Shown piece after piece: positions 46,635-55,888 of a stretch of 64,000 bases of DNA; the first letter of the stretch is position 1; each line of letters opens with the position of its first letter. This DNA comes from an uncultured Clostridia bacterium (GTDB lineage: Bacteria > Bacillota > Clostridia > TANB77 > CAG-508). Location of the stretch: NCBI GenBank assembly GCA_948678575.1, contig CAPPGO010000003.1, forward strand, positions 144,563 through 208,562. The letters are read 5' to 3'. The notes beneath the pieces are model-generated. The model was not told the DNA's origin. It worked only from the letters and a program-made list of their open reading frames with translations, and made no database searches. The position numbers and the translations under genes were made by a program.

Positions 46635-46649
46635 CTTTTCTTTCTCAAA

Positions 46650-48575
46650 TTATATATCTAAATTTTTAACATATTTTGCATTTTTTTCAATAAACTCTCT
46701 TCTTGGATTTACATCATCACCCATTAATAAAGTAAAGATTTTATCTGCTTCAATTGCATCGTCCATTGTAACTTTTACTAAAATTCTTCTTGCTGGATCC
46801 ATTGTTGTTTCCCAAAGTTGTTCTGGGTTCATTTCACCTAAACCTTTATATCTTTGAATACTAACTTGATCTCTTGAAACGCCTCTTTCTTCCAAAATTT
46901 TAAAAGCACCAGACATATCATCTTCATACCAATAAAGATCTTCCATTCCCTTTTTAGAAAATTTATATAGTGGTGGTTGAGCAAGGAAAACATTTCCATT
47001 CTCAATAAGAGGTCTCATATATCTGAAAAAGAATGTTAATAATAAAGTTCTAATATGTGCACCATCGACATCGGCATCAGCCATTATAATAACTTTTCCA
47101 TACCTAATTTTTGTTACATCAAAATCTGCACCTATACCAGCACCAACTGCTAATATAACAGGATTTAATTTATCATTTCCATATATCTTATCTGCCCTAG
47201 CTTTTTCTACATTAAGCATTTTTCCCCATAATGGAAGTATCGCTTGAAATCTTCTATCTCTACCTTGTTTTGCACTTCCACCAGCAGAATCTCCTTCGAC
47301 TATATATACTTCGCATTCTTCTGCATTTTTACTACTACAATCAGCTAATTTTCCAGGAAGTGTTGTTGATTCTAATGATGTTTTTCTTCTTACTAATTCC
47401 CTTGCTTTTCTTGCTGCTTCTCTTGCTCTTGCTGCACTTACACATTTTTCTAATATTGCTTTTGCAACATTTGGATTTTCTTCTAAGAATGTTGATAATT
47501 TTTCATTTACCATTGATTGAACAATACCTGTTACTTCACTATTTCCAAGTTTAGTTTTAGTTTGTCCTTCAAATTGAGGTTCTTTAACTTTTACTGAAAT
47601 AACAGCTGTTATTCCTTCTCTTATATCATCACCTTGTAAATTTCCATCTTTTTCTTTTAAAATATTTTTTGATTTAGCATAATCATTAAATGTTTTAGTT
47701 AAAGCTCTTTTAAATCCCTCTAAATGAGTTCCACCCTCTATTGTATTAATATTATTTACAAATGTATATATGTTTTCTGAATATGCACTTGTATATTGAA
47801 TTGCTATTTCAACTGGAAATTCTCCATCTTTTTCTATGTATATTGGCTTTGGATGTAATTTTTCTTTATTATTATTCAAATACTCAACAAAAGAATTTAA
47901 TCCACCTTCAAAACAAAATTCATTTGTTTTTGGAATATTTTCTCTTTCATCTGTAATAGTTATTTTTAATCCCTTAGTTAAAAATGCCATTTCTCTAAAT
48001 CTATTTTCTAAAACTTCATATTCATATTCTAAGGTCTCAAATATAGTATTATCTGCTAAAAATCTAACTTTTGTTCCTGTCTTTTTAGATTCTCCTATTT
48101 TTTCAAGAGATTTTACAGTTTTTCCTCTTTGGAATTTCATTTGATAAATTCCACCATCTCTTTGAATAGTAACTTCTGTCCATTCAGATAATGCATTTAC
48201 AACAGATGAACCAACTCCGTGAAGACCACCAGATACTTTATATCCACTATCTCCACCAAATTTTCCACCAGCATGTAAAACTGTATAAACAGTTTCAGCA
48301 GCAGATAATTTTGTTTTAGGATGGATATCAACTGGAATACCTCTACCATTATCTTCTACGCATATAACATTTCCTTTTTCAATTGTTACTTTAATATCTG
48401 TACAATATCCTGCTAATGCTTCATCAACAGCATTATCTACAATTTCATATACTAAATGGTGAAGTCCTCTTACAGAAACACTACCTATATACATACCAGG
48501 TCTTTTTCTAACAGCTTCTAATCCTTCTAGCACTTGAATTTGATCTGCATTATACTCATGTTCAAATTTTTCCAT
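46650..48575 (-). CDS. gyrB: DNA gyrase subunit B
   Basis: 641 residues, typical for Firmicutes. GHKL ATPase motifs: DNAVDEALAG, EDNGRGIPVD and GGLHGVGSSVVNA. Toprim motif: EGDSAGGSAKQGRDRRFQA with DADVDGAHIRTL. The start at 48575 follows GGAGGA and overlaps remB by 14 bases. It forms gyrase with GyrA, encoded 4.5 kb downstream. Confidence 0.98.
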   Translation of the reverse strand: MEKFEHEYNADQIQVLEGLEAVRKRPGMYIGSVSVRGLHHLVYEIVDNAVDEALAGYCTDIKVTIEKGNVICVEDNGRGIPVDIHPKTKLSAAETVYTVLHAGGKFGGDSGYKVSGGLHGVGSSVVNALSEWTEVTIQRDGGIYQMKFQRGKTVKSLEKIGESKKTGTKVRFLADNTIFETLEYEYEVLENRFREMAFLTKGLKITITDERENIPKTNEFCFEGGLNSFVEYLNNNKEKLHPKPIYIEKDGEFPVEIAIQYTSAYSENIYTFVNNINTIEGGTHLEGFKRALTKTFNDYAKSKNILKEKDGNLQGDDIREGITAVISVKVKEPQFEGQTKTKLGNSEVTGIVQSMVNEKLSTFLEENPNVAKAILEKCVSAARAREAARKARELVRRKTSLESTTLPGKLADCSSKNAEECEVYIVEGDSAGGSAKQGRDRRFQAILPLWGKMLNVEKARADKIYGNDKLNPVILAVGAGIGADFDVTKIRYGKVIIMADADVDGAHIRTLLLTFFFRYMRPLIENGNVFLAQPPLYKFSKKGMEDLYWYEDDMSGAFKILEERGVSRDQVSIQRYKGLGEMNPEQLWETTMDPARRILVKVTMDDAIEADKIFTLLMGDDVNPRREFIEKNAKYVKNLDI

Positions 48576-48834
48576 TTTTTCCTCCTAATTCCTTTTTTCT
48601 TTTACCTATTGTACTAGCTCCAATGTTAGTAATATAAGCTTTTGATTTTCCTAGATTTTCTGTTAAAATAAAAGTTTTTCCTAAATTTGGAGTAATTATT
48701 TTCAATAATTTTTGTTCTTCTAAATTACTTTTAAAATTTTTATATTCTTTTGTATTTCCAATATAATCTAAATTAAAAATTCCTATTATATCTTCTGCTT
48801 TAACAACTAAGTTTTTACCTATATGTACATACAT
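48562..48834 (-). CDS. remB: RemB-like (DUF370) small regulator
   Basis: A 90-residue protein of the RemB/DUF370 group (MYVHIGKNLVVKAEDIIGIF at the start, TNIGASTIGKRK near the end). In Bacillus RemB is linked to control of extracellular matrix genes. The position between recF and gyrB is the conserved one. It overlaps gyrB, suggesting coupled translation. Confidence 0.88.
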   Translation of the reverse strand: MYVHIGKNLVVKAEDIIGIFNLDYIGNTKEYKNFKSNLEEQKLLKIITPNLGKTFILTENLGKSKAYITNIGASTIGKRKKELGGKNGKI

Positions 48835-48852
48835 TTTAAAAAGTTCCTTTCC

Positions 48853-49932
48853 TTAGTTTATAAGACATTTTCCACTTTCTACATAAATTCTTTTTACTTT
48901 ATTATCAATGTTATCTATATTATCTGTACATGTAATTATAACTTGATTTCCTTCTATACTTTCTAAAAAACTCTTTCTTCTTTTTTTATCTAATTCAGAC
49001 ATAAAATCATCTAAAAGAAGTATTGGGCTTTCCCCTATCTCTTCTTTCACAATTTCTAATTCCGTAAGTTTTAAAGTAAGTACTGCTGTTCTTTGTTGAC
49101 CTTGCGAACCATAAGTAGAAACTGGTCTTTTATTAATATATACTAAAAAGTCATCTCTGTGAATACCTGTTGCTGTAAAACCTCTTTTTATATCTATTTT
49201 TCTTGATTTTTTTAGTGATTCAAAAAAAGTTTCTTTATTTTTTCCATTACTAATATATCTTATTTCTAATTCTTCTTCAAGTTTTCCACTTTTTGTTATC
49301 TTTTTGTGGATTTCATCTATTTTTTCAGAAAATTTTTCTATATATTTTTTTCTATATTCATATATTTTACTTGATAATTCAGATAATTGTTCATCCCAGA
49401 TTTCTAGTAAATCTTCACTTTTTCCTTCAAATTTTATTTGTCTTAAATAATTATTTCTTTGTTCAATAGCTTTATTATATGTATTTAATAAGTGAATATA
49501 ATTAGGTCTTAAAGAACTTATCATCATATCTAAAAATTTTCTTCTTTTTTGAGGTCCATCTTTAATAATTTCAATATTATCTGGTGTAAATATAATAACA
49601 TTTATCTTTCCTATTATATCACTAATTTTATTTTGCTTTATTTCATTTATATAAAAACTTTTCTTATCTGAAATATTAGATTTTATAAATCCTTTTCTAT
49701 CTTCTCTTTCATATTCTATAATAACATTGGCTTCATTTTCTTCAAAGTTTATTAATTCTTTATCTTTATTAGTTCTAAATGATTTTCCAAGACTACACAG
49801 AAAAATTGCTTCAATTATATTAGTTTTCCCTTGTGCATTATTTCCATATATAATATTTATACCATCATCTAATTCAATTTCTTGTTTTTTATAATTTCTA
49901 AAATTTTCTAATATCACTTTTTTTATAAACAT
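48853..49932 (-). CDS. recF: DNA replication and repair protein RecF
   Basis: A 359-residue SMC-like ATPase: Walker A IYGNNAQGKTNIIEA near residue 30, signature TYGSQGQQRT, Walker B ILLLDDFMSELD. It directs RecOR-mediated RecA loading at gaps. It follows dnaN with only a 68-residue membrane protein between, in place of the usual S4-domain YaaA. Confidence 0.97.
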   Translation of the reverse strand: MFIKKVILENFRNYKKQEIELDDGINIIYGNNAQGKTNIIEAIFLCSLGKSFRTNKDKELINFEENEANVIIEYEREDRKGFIKSNISDKKSFYINEIKQNKISDIIGKINVIIFTPDNIEIIKDGPQKRRKFLDMMISSLRPNYIHLLNTYNKAIEQRNNYLRQIKFEGKSEDLLEIWDEQLSELSSKIYEYRKKYIEKFSEKIDEIHKKITKSGKLEEELEIRYISNGKNKETFFESLKKSRKIDIKRGFTATGIHRDDFLVYINKRPVSTYGSQGQQRTAVLTLKLTELEIVKEEIGESPILLLDDFMSELDKKRRKSFLESIEGNQVIITCTDNIDNIDNKVKRIYVESGKCLIN

Positions 49933-49946
49933 ATTTCTGCCCTATT

Positions 49947-50153
49947 TTATAATAAACTCCAAAGCCAACTTAAAATTGATTTTACAACAATTAATAAAAC
50001 TATTACTCCAATAGCTCCCATAACTATTGCTCCTATATTGATTTTAGTACCTGTTTGTTCAAATATTTTATCTGATACTTTTTCAAATTTTTTATTTATA
50101 GCAAATATACAATCTACTATTGTATCATACACTTTTTTGAAAAAATCTTCCAT
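49947..50153 (-). CDS. Small single-pass membrane protein between dnaN and recF
   Basis: 68 residues: an amphipathic N-terminal part (MEDFFKKVYDTIVDCIFAINKKFE) and one C-terminal membrane helix (IGAIVMGAIGVIVLLIVVKS). It has no recognised family. It lies in the dnaN-recF operon at the position where many Firmicutes carry the S4-domain protein YaaA, which is absent here. Function is unknown. Confidence 0.7.
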   Translation of the reverse strand: MEDFFKKVYDTIVDCIFAINKKFEKVSDKIFEQTGTKINIGAIVMGAIGVIVLLIVVKSILSWLWSLL

Positions 50154-50197
50154 TTCTTCTCCTTAGTTTTCCACTTTTTGTTATCTTTTTGTGGATA

Positions 50198-51313
50198 TTA
50201 TTCTTTTATTTTTATTGGTAATATCATATATACATAATCACCATTATCTATTGGTTTAATTATACATGGTGAACGATTTGTTCCAAATTCTATATAAACA
50301 TCTTCATCATCGATTGCTTTTAAAGCATCTAAGAAAAATATTGGATTAAATCCTATTTCTAATTCTTTTCCTTCTGTTTCAACATATATTTCTTCTTTTG
50401 CATCTCCTGTTTGATTTGCACAAGAAATAGTTACTTTTCCTACTTCTACATTTATTTTTACAGGATATTTTTTTTCTTTTTCTATTGCAGAAGATGAAAT
50501 AAGTTTAATTCTTTCAAAACATTCTTGAATATTATTCTTATTAACTTTTATTCTTGTTTCCCAATTTTGAGGAATTATATTTGAATATTTTAAAAATTCT
50601 CCATCTAATAATCTAGTTACAATTTTACAATTTTCCATTTCAAATAATGCTTGATTTCTAGAAATTCCTATTTTTACTGGTTCAAAACTATCAGAAATAA
50701 TTTTATTTACTTCATTTAAAGTTTTTCCAGGAATTACACTACTAAAAGAATTTACTTTTTCATTTATAATATTATTTTTTATAGCTAATCTATAACCATC
50801 TACTGCTACAACATTTAATTTATTATCAACTACTTCAAATAAGCAACCTGTAAATATTGGTCTATTCTCTTCTGTACTTACAGCAAATATTGTTTTTCTT
50901 ATCATATTTTTTAAAATTGTTTGTTCTATTTCGATAGAATTATCTACATTTATTTGAGGTAATTCTGGAAATTCGTCCGGATTCATAGTTGCAAGTTTAT
51001 ATAAAGAACCTTCACATTCTATTTCTAATAAATTATTCTCATTTATAGTAATTTTAATTATCTTATTAGGAAGTTTTCTTATAATTTCACTAAACATTAT
51101 AGCATTAACAACTGTACTTCCTTGTTCTTGTATCTCTGCTTCTAAAATATATTCAATTCCTATTTCTAAATCATAAGATGTTAATTTTAGTTCATTATCA
51201 TTTGTTTGAATAAGTATTCCTTCTAATATAGGCATTGTTGTTTTTGAAGCAACACCATTTATAACGGAATTAATACCTTTAAGAATTTTTTCTTTTTCGC
51301 AAAGAACTTTCAT
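50198..51313 (-). CDS. dnaN: DNA polymerase III beta sliding clamp
   Basis: 371 residues with the three-fold clamp architecture and typical end VYMILPIKI. Starts MKVLCEKEKILKGINSV at 51313, preceded by AGGAGAAGG. The longer frame to 51457 runs through the dnaA-dnaN origin region and is rejected. It tethers the polymerase to DNA. The leader contains a short TAG trinucleotide repeat. Confidence 0.97.
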   Translation of the reverse strand: MKVLCEKEKILKGINSVINGVASKTTMPILEGILIQTNDNELKLTSYDLEIGIEYILEAEIQEQGSTVVNAIMFSEIIRKLPNKIIKITINENNLLEIECEGSLYKLATMNPDEFPELPQINVDNSIEIEQTILKNMIRKTIFAVSTEENRPIFTGCLFEVVDNKLNVVAVDGYRLAIKNNIINEKVNSFSSVIPGKTLNEVNKIISDSFEPVKIGISRNQALFEMENCKIVTRLLDGEFLKYSNIIPQNWETRIKVNKNNIQECFERIKLISSSAIEKEKKYPVKINVEVGKVTISCANQTGDAKEEIYVETEGKELEIGFNPIFFLDALKAIDDEDVYIEFGTNRSPCIIKPIDNGDYVYMILPIKIKE

Positions 51314-51374
51314 ATTTCCTTCTCCTTTATAATATAATATTTTTAGTAGTAGTAGTAGTAGGTGTTGTGAAATG

Positions 51375-51633
51375 TGTGGAAAACTTTTGAAAGTATCTAT
51401 TTCCCTAACCAAAACTCTGTGTATAAATAGGTGGAAAAATGGAATCATTTTCCACAATATTCACAAGATAATGTGTATATTGTTTTATTAACATGTACTA
51501 CACACGGTTTCCACAGATGTTCTGTTGATAACCTTTTAATTGCTTCCGTAGGCTTTAATTGAAGTTATGTTCGCAATTAATTTGTTTGGAAAACATTATT
51601 TTCAAAAAATATAAGTTTTCATTTATAAATAAA
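51375..51633. other. oriC, DnaA-box cluster between dnaA and dnaN
   Basis: DnaA-box-like 9-mers: TTTTCCACA on minus (51383-51375), TTATACACA on minus (51426-51418), TTTTCCACA on plus (51448-51456), ATATTCACA (51457-51465), GTTTCCACA (51507-51515) and TTATCAACA on minus (51531-51523). An inverted repeat TTAATTGC...GCAATTAA (51536-51543 with 51573-51580) and an AT-rich stretch follow. Together with 53008-53220 this looks like a bipartite origin. Confidence 0.85.
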
Positions 51634-53007
51634 CTAATTTGATTCTTGAATAATATTTTTAACACTTTCCACAATTAATTTTGTATTTGAGTTTTCTTTA
51701 CTTTCTTTTATTTCTTTTTCTATTTTATTAAATGCATGCATAACTGTCGTATGGTCTCTCCCACCGAATTCTGCACCTATTTTAGGAAATGTCATTTGAG
51801 CAACACTTCTACATAAATACATAGCTATTTGTCTTGGATAAGCTATATCATTAGATTTTTTTGCAGAAATTAAATCTTCTCTACTTATATTAAAATATTT
51901 AGCAACTGTTTCTTGTATATATTCTGCTGAAATAATTTTCTCTTTTTGATGTATGTATTCATTTAATGATTTTTCAACAATTTCAATTGTTATTGGACTA
52001 TGTGTTAAATTAGCATAAGCTATTATTTTATTTAATGATCCTTCTAGTTCACGAATGTTTGAATCTATACGATTAGCAATTAATGATAATAAATAATCAT
52101 CAAAAATAATATTTTTTAATTGAACTTTTCTTCTTAGAATTGCTAAACGAGTTTCATAATCTGGAACTGAAACATCTGCTAATATTCCACCTTCAAATCT
52201 TGATTTCAATCTCTCTTCTAATAAAGGTATATCTCTTGGTGGTTTATCACTTGAAATAATAATTTGTTTTCCAGATGATTGAAGTGCATTAAATGTATGG
52301 AAAAATTCCTCTTGTCCTAATTTTTTTCCAGCAATAAATTGTATATCATCAACTATAAGAACATCTACATTTCTATATTTGTTTCTAAACAATTCATTTT
52401 TGAAACTAGGATCTTTTATAGAATTTACTAAGTCGTTGATAAATGTTTCAGAAGTTACATACAATATTTTCATTTTTGGATTATTTTTAATAATTTGATT
52501 ACCAATTGCATGCATTAAGTGAGTTTTTCCTAAACCAACTCCTCCATAAATATATAAAGGATTATAAATTTTTGCTGGATCTTCTGCTACTGCACATGCT
52601 GCTGCATGTGCAAATTTATTATTATTTCCAATAACAAATGTATCAAAAGTAAATTTTGGGTCTAAGAAACTGTTACTGTAATTCTCTGTTTTTGAAAAAT
52701 TAATAGATTCATCTATATTTTCCATAGTATTTGCAGGAATTGTATCTACTTTATCTTCTGTTTTTGTTATAACTGAAATTTCACATTGTTTATTTGTAAT
52801 AAAATTAAATGTAGTTTCAATAAGTTCTGAATGTCTTGCAACAAGCGCATCTTTTTGCATTTCAGATTGAGCAACTAATATTATTTTGTTATCATTAAAA
52901 GATGCAATTTCAAGACCTTTAATCCATGTAATATATGAAATTGAAGACATTTCATTTTTTAAAAGTTCTTTTGCTTTATTAAGTAAGTCTTCTTTATCAG
53001 TACACAT
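51634..53007 (-). CDS. dnaA: Chromosomal replication initiator DnaA
   Basis: 457 residues with all four domains: N-terminal helicase-interaction domain, a variable linker (about 90-115), AAA+ core with Walker A IYGGVGLGKTHLMHA and Walker B VDVLIVDDIQFI, and the DNA-binding signature GGRDHTTVMHAFNKI. It opens oriC. It heads the minus-strand replication cluster. Confidence 0.98.
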   Translation of the reverse strand: MCTDKEDLLNKAKELLKNEMSSISYITWIKGLEIASFNDNKIILVAQSEMQKDALVARHSELIETTFNFITNKQCEISVITKTEDKVDTIPANTMENIDESINFSKTENYSNSFLDPKFTFDTFVIGNNNKFAHAAACAVAEDPAKIYNPLYIYGGVGLGKTHLMHAIGNQIIKNNPKMKILYVTSETFINDLVNSIKDPSFKNELFRNKYRNVDVLIVDDIQFIAGKKLGQEEFFHTFNALQSSGKQIIISSDKPPRDIPLLEERLKSRFEGGILADVSVPDYETRLAILRRKVQLKNIIFDDYLLSLIANRIDSNIRELEGSLNKIIAYANLTHSPITIEIVEKSLNEYIHQKEKIISAEYIQETVAKYFNISREDLISAKKSNDIAYPRQIAMYLCRSVAQMTFPKIGAEFGGRDHTTVMHAFNKIEKEIKESKENSNTKLIVESVKNIIQESN

Positions 53008-53220
53008 TCTTTCCCCATCCTTTCATAAAATATAAATAAGTTGTCCACAAAATCATCCACAATGTTGTGCAAAACTGCCTAAAAGTCAAGTAAAAAATTG
53101 AAGTGTGAAAATGTGGAAAACTCATATATCCGTAATATTTCACTTGTGTTCATATCATATCAAAAATATTTTTAAATATCAAGTAAAAAAGAAAATTTAA
53201 CAAAAAATTACATTTGTATT
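53008..53220. other. oriC, upstream DnaA-box cluster
   Basis: DnaA-box-like 9-mers: TTGTCCACA (53041-53049), TCATCCACA (53053-53061) and TTTTCCACA on minus (53120-53112), followed by an AT-rich region to about 53220. This divergent intergenic region between dnaA and rpmH is also where gene orientation switches. Confidence 0.8.
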
Positions 53221-53241
53221 AAGAAGAATATTGTGAATTAC

Positions 53242-53271
53242 TTGACTTTTTTATAGGTTTTGTAGTATAAT
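53242..53271 (+). promoter_or_regulatory. rpmH promoter
   Basis: TTGACT (53242-53247), an 18-base spacer and TATAAT (53266-53271), 55 bases before rpmH. Confidence 0.85.
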
Positions 53272-53326
53272 TCTTATGTTTATTAGAGTTTATAATAATT
53301 TTAAAATAGATTAGGGAGGTGCTAAA

Positions 53327-53461
53327 ATGAAGAGAACTTATCAACCAAAAAAAAGACAAAGAAGTAAAGTACATGGTTTTAGAAAAAGAATGCAATCAAG
53401 AGCAGGAAGAAAAGTTTTAAAAGCAAGAAGAAATAAAGGTAGAAAAGAAATCAGTGCTTAA
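53327..53461 (+). CDS. rpmH: 50S ribosomal protein L34
   Basis: 44 residues, full length and highly basic: MKRTYQPKKRQRSKVHGF at the start, then RMQSRAGRKVLKARR. The start follows GGGAGGT. It lies divergently from dnaA, the near-universal position, and is separated from rnpA by a terminator. Confidence 0.98.
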   Translation: MKRTYQPKKRQRSKVHGFRKRMQSRAGRKVLKARRNKGRKEISA

Positions 53462-53470
53462 TTTAAAGAG

Positions 53471-53491
53471 GGACGCAATGCGTCCTTTTTT
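53471..53491 (+). terminator. Terminator after rpmH
   Basis: The hairpin GGACG-CAATG-CGTCC (53471-53485) is followed by a run of six T. It could let rpmH be made in excess of the following rnpA genes. Confidence 0.85.
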
Positions 53492-53549
53492 AGAAAATTC
53501 TCTATAAAAATGATATATATTAATTTAAAATCAAATATAGGGATTTTAG

Positions 53550-53590
53550 CCTTGTTATTGTGGAAAAGTAAAAACTTTTCTATATAATAA
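53550..53590 (+). repeat. Hairpin repeat upstream of rnpA, copy 1
   Basis: CCTTGTTATT, then GAAAAGT-AAAA-ACTTTTC, then TATATAATAA. A near-identical unit with a longer stem lies at 60402-60445 before parA. The end contains a -10-like TATAAT. It may be a promoter element with a regulatory hairpin. Confidence 0.6.
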
Positions 53591-53605
53591 GAAATGAGGA
53601 AAAGT

Positions 53606-53947
53606 ATGAAAAATACTATAATTATTAAAAAGAATTATGAATTTAAAAATTTTTTCTCAAAAGGAAAATTTTTTTATGGAGAAAATATACACATGTATAT
53701 TCATAAAAATAAAATTAATTTTAATAAGCTTGGAATTGCAATTTCTAAAAAACAGGGGAAAGCAGTAGAGCGAAATAGAATTAAAAGACTTATTAGAGAA
53801 AATTATAAGAATTATGAGGATAAAATAGGAGTAGGCAATAATATAATTATAATAGTTAATAAAAATAAAAAATCAGAAAATATAGAATATTATGGTATTC
53901 AAAAGGATTTTGAAAATATTTTATCAAAAGCAGGAGTACTTAAATAG
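53606..53947 (+). CDS. rnpA: Ribonuclease P protein component
   Basis: 113 residues: NYEFKNFFSKGKFFYG near the start, KLGIAISKKQGKAVERNRIKRLIREN as the RNR core. It supports the catalytic RNase P RNA in tRNA 5' processing. The ATG at 53606 has GAGG six bases upstream; an ATG four codons earlier contains that ribosome site. One base separates its stop from yidD. Confidence 0.95.
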   Translation: MKNTIIIKKNYEFKNFFSKGKFFYGENIHMYIHKNKINFNKLGIAISKKQGKAVERNRIKRLIRENYKNYEDKIGVGNNIIIIVNKNKKSENIEYYGIQKDFENILSKAGVLK

Positions 53948-54166
53948 ATGAAAAATATATTTATAAGCCTTATTAATTTTTATAAAAAATTCATTTCACC
54001 GTACTTAGAACATTTGGGAATTCACTGTAAATATGAACCAACATGCTCAGAATATACTAAACAAGCAATAGAGAAGTATGGCACAATAAAAGGTACATTT
54101 TTAGGCTTTAAAAGAATATTAAGGTGTAATCCTTTTTCTAAGGGGGGATTTGATCCACTAAAATAG
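53948..54166 (+). CDS. yidD: Membrane protein insertion efficiency factor YidD
   Basis: 72 residues with the family pattern FYKKFISPYLEHLGIHCKYEPTCSEYTKQAIEKYG and RCNPFSKGGFDP. It probably helps YidC-dependent insertion. It is directly between rnpA and yidC, the conserved position. Confidence 0.96.
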   Translation: MKNIFISLINFYKKFISPYLEHLGIHCKYEPTCSEYTKQAIEKYGTIKGTFLGFKRILRCNPFSKGGFDPLK

Positions 54167-54178
54167 AAGGAGGAAACA

Positions 54179-55009
54179 ATGTTTGATTTTTTTGCAAACA
54201 TATTTGGTTATGTTTTAAATTTTGTTTATAATTTTGTTGGAAATTATGGTTTTGCTATAATAATTTTTACTATTTTGCTTAAATTAATAATGCTTCCAAT
54301 GAGTATAAAACAACAAAAAACAATGAAAAAAACAACTAAGATACAAGCACAAGTTAAGGTTTTACAAGATAAATATCAAAATGATACTGTTAGATTAAAT
54401 CAAGAAATGATGGATTTATATAAGAATGAAAATATGAGTCCATTTAGCGGATGTTTAAGTTCAATATTGCAAATGATAATAATTATTTCAATATTTTTCT
54501 TAGTAAGTAGACCATTAACTTTTATGCTTCATGTAAATCCAGAAGTTATCAATGGATATGCTACTGAAATTCAAGAAAATTCAGAAGAAAGAACAAGTTA
54601 TCAAGAAATTGCAATAATTAAGGAAAAAGGTGCAGAAGACGAGAAAGTTAGAATAAATATGGAATTCTTAGGTTTAGATCTAAGTGAAGTTCCTTCAAAA
54701 AATTTTTCTGATTGGAAAGTTTTTATAATACCAACATTATATGTATTAACATCAGTTGTTTCAATGAAAATAACAACTAATATGCAAAAAGCTAAAATGG
54801 AAGAAAACAATGAAAAAACAGAAGAAAATAAGGAAGAGGAAGAAGATGCAATGGCAGAGATGAATAAGACTATGAGCTATATGATGCCTATTATGTCTGT
54901 AAGTATTGCATTAATTGCTCCACTTGGACTTGCTTTATATTGGCTAGTAAATAATTTACTTATGATTGCTGAAAGATTAATTATTAATAAAGTATGCAAA
55001 GATGTATAA
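54179..55009 (+). CDS. yidC: Membrane protein insertase YidC/OxaA
   Basis: 276 residues without the large Gram-negative periplasmic domain. Membrane helices include NYGFAIIIFTILLKLIMLPM, with cytoplasmic KQQKTMKKTTKIQ and a hairpin region SPFSGCLSSILQM. An acidic stretch (NEKTEENKEEEED) lies before the last helices. It is a SpoIIIJ-type protein, inserting membrane proteins together with Sec. The ribosome site is AAGGAGG. Confidence 0.95.
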   Translation: MFDFFANIFGYVLNFVYNFVGNYGFAIIIFTILLKLIMLPMSIKQQKTMKKTTKIQAQVKVLQDKYQNDTVRLNQEMMDLYKNENMSPFSGCLSSILQMIIIISIFFLVSRPLTFMLHVNPEVINGYATEIQENSEERTSYQEIAIIKEKGAEDEKVRINMEFLGLDLSEVPSKNFSDWKVFIIPTLYVLTSVVSMKITTNMQKAKMEENNEKTEENKEEEEDAMAEMNKTMSYMMPIMSVSIALIAPLGLALYWLVNNLLMIAERLIINKVCKDV

Positions 55010-55021
55010 AAGGAGGAATAT

Positions 55022-55735
55022 ATGGAAAATAAAGTATATGTATTCGAAGGAAAAACTACAAATGAAGCCATTGAAAAAGGATTAAAAGAATTAAAACTTC
55101 CTAAAAATAAAGTTGATATTAAAGTATTAGAGCAAGAAGATAAAAGAAGTTTTTTTAGTATTTTAGCTCCAAGAGTTGTAAAAGTTGAAATGACAGTTAA
55201 AGAAGGAGCAAAAGAAACTGTATCAAGCAATATTATGAAGGAAATTAAAAAAGATAATATTGAAAGAAAATCAATTGATATGACTACTGTTCAAGCAAAT
55301 GTGGAAAACTTTTTGAAAGAATTTATTTCAAAATTACCAACATCAAATATAAATTATACAATTAGTTCAGAAAGTAATAATTTATTAATTGATATAAACG
55401 GTGAAGATACAGGATATTTGATAGGATATAGGGGAGAAGTATTAAATAGTATTCAAAATGTTATTACAAACATTGCTAATAAAGGAAATAAAGATAAAAT
55501 TAAAGTAATGCTTAACATTGGTGGATATAGAGAAAAAAGAGAAAAAGACTTAGAAAATTTAGCAATGAAAATTGCTGCAAGTGTTGTAAAAACTGGAAAA
55601 TCAATTACTTTGGAACCTATGACAGCATATGAAAGAAAAATAATTCATACAAAATTACAAAGTAATGATAAAGTAACAACATATAGTGTAGGTGAAGAAC
55701 CTTATAGAAAGCTTGTTGTAGCTTTAAATAAATAA
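55022..55735 (+). CDS. jag: Jag/KhpB RNA-binding protein
   Basis: 237 residues: a Jag N-terminal domain (FEGKTTNEAIEKGLKELKL), a KH domain with GYLIGYRGEVLNSIQ, and an R3H domain ending TTYSVGEEPYRKLVV. KhpB proteins bind RNA and affect cell envelope regulation; jag follows yidC in most Firmicutes, as here (12-base gap). Confidence 0.95.
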   Translation: MENKVYVFEGKTTNEAIEKGLKELKLPKNKVDIKVLEQEDKRSFFSILAPRVVKVEMTVKEGAKETVSSNIMKEIKKDNIERKSIDMTTVQANVENFLKEFISKLPTSNINYTISSESNNLLIDINGEDTGYLIGYRGEVLNSIQNVITNIANKGNKDKIKVMLNIGGYREKREKDLENLAMKIAASVVKTGKSITLEPMTAYERKIIHTKLQSNDKVTTYSVGEEPYRKLVVALNK

Positions 55736-55751
55736 GTGAATATGAAATCCA

Positions 55752-55803
55752 AAGTCAAAGTGAGGATGTATATAAATTATATACTCATTTTGACTTCTTT
55801 TTT
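55752..55803 (+). terminator. Terminator after jag
   Basis: A 13-base stem AAGTCAAAGTGAG/CTCATTTTGACTT (55752-55764 with 55784-55796, one G-T pair) is followed by a T-rich run. Confidence 0.85.
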
Positions 55804-55829
55804 ATTTAAAATAATGCAAATATTAATAA

Positions 55830-55858
55830 TTTACAATTTTATGTAAATATGATATAAT
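55830..55858 (+). promoter_or_regulatory. mnmE promoter
   Basis: TTTACA (55830-55835), a 17-base spacer and TATAAT (55853-55858), 30 bases before the mnmE start. Confidence 0.75.
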
Positions 55859-55888
55859 ATATAAGATTTTTTTAAAAGAGGTAATTAA

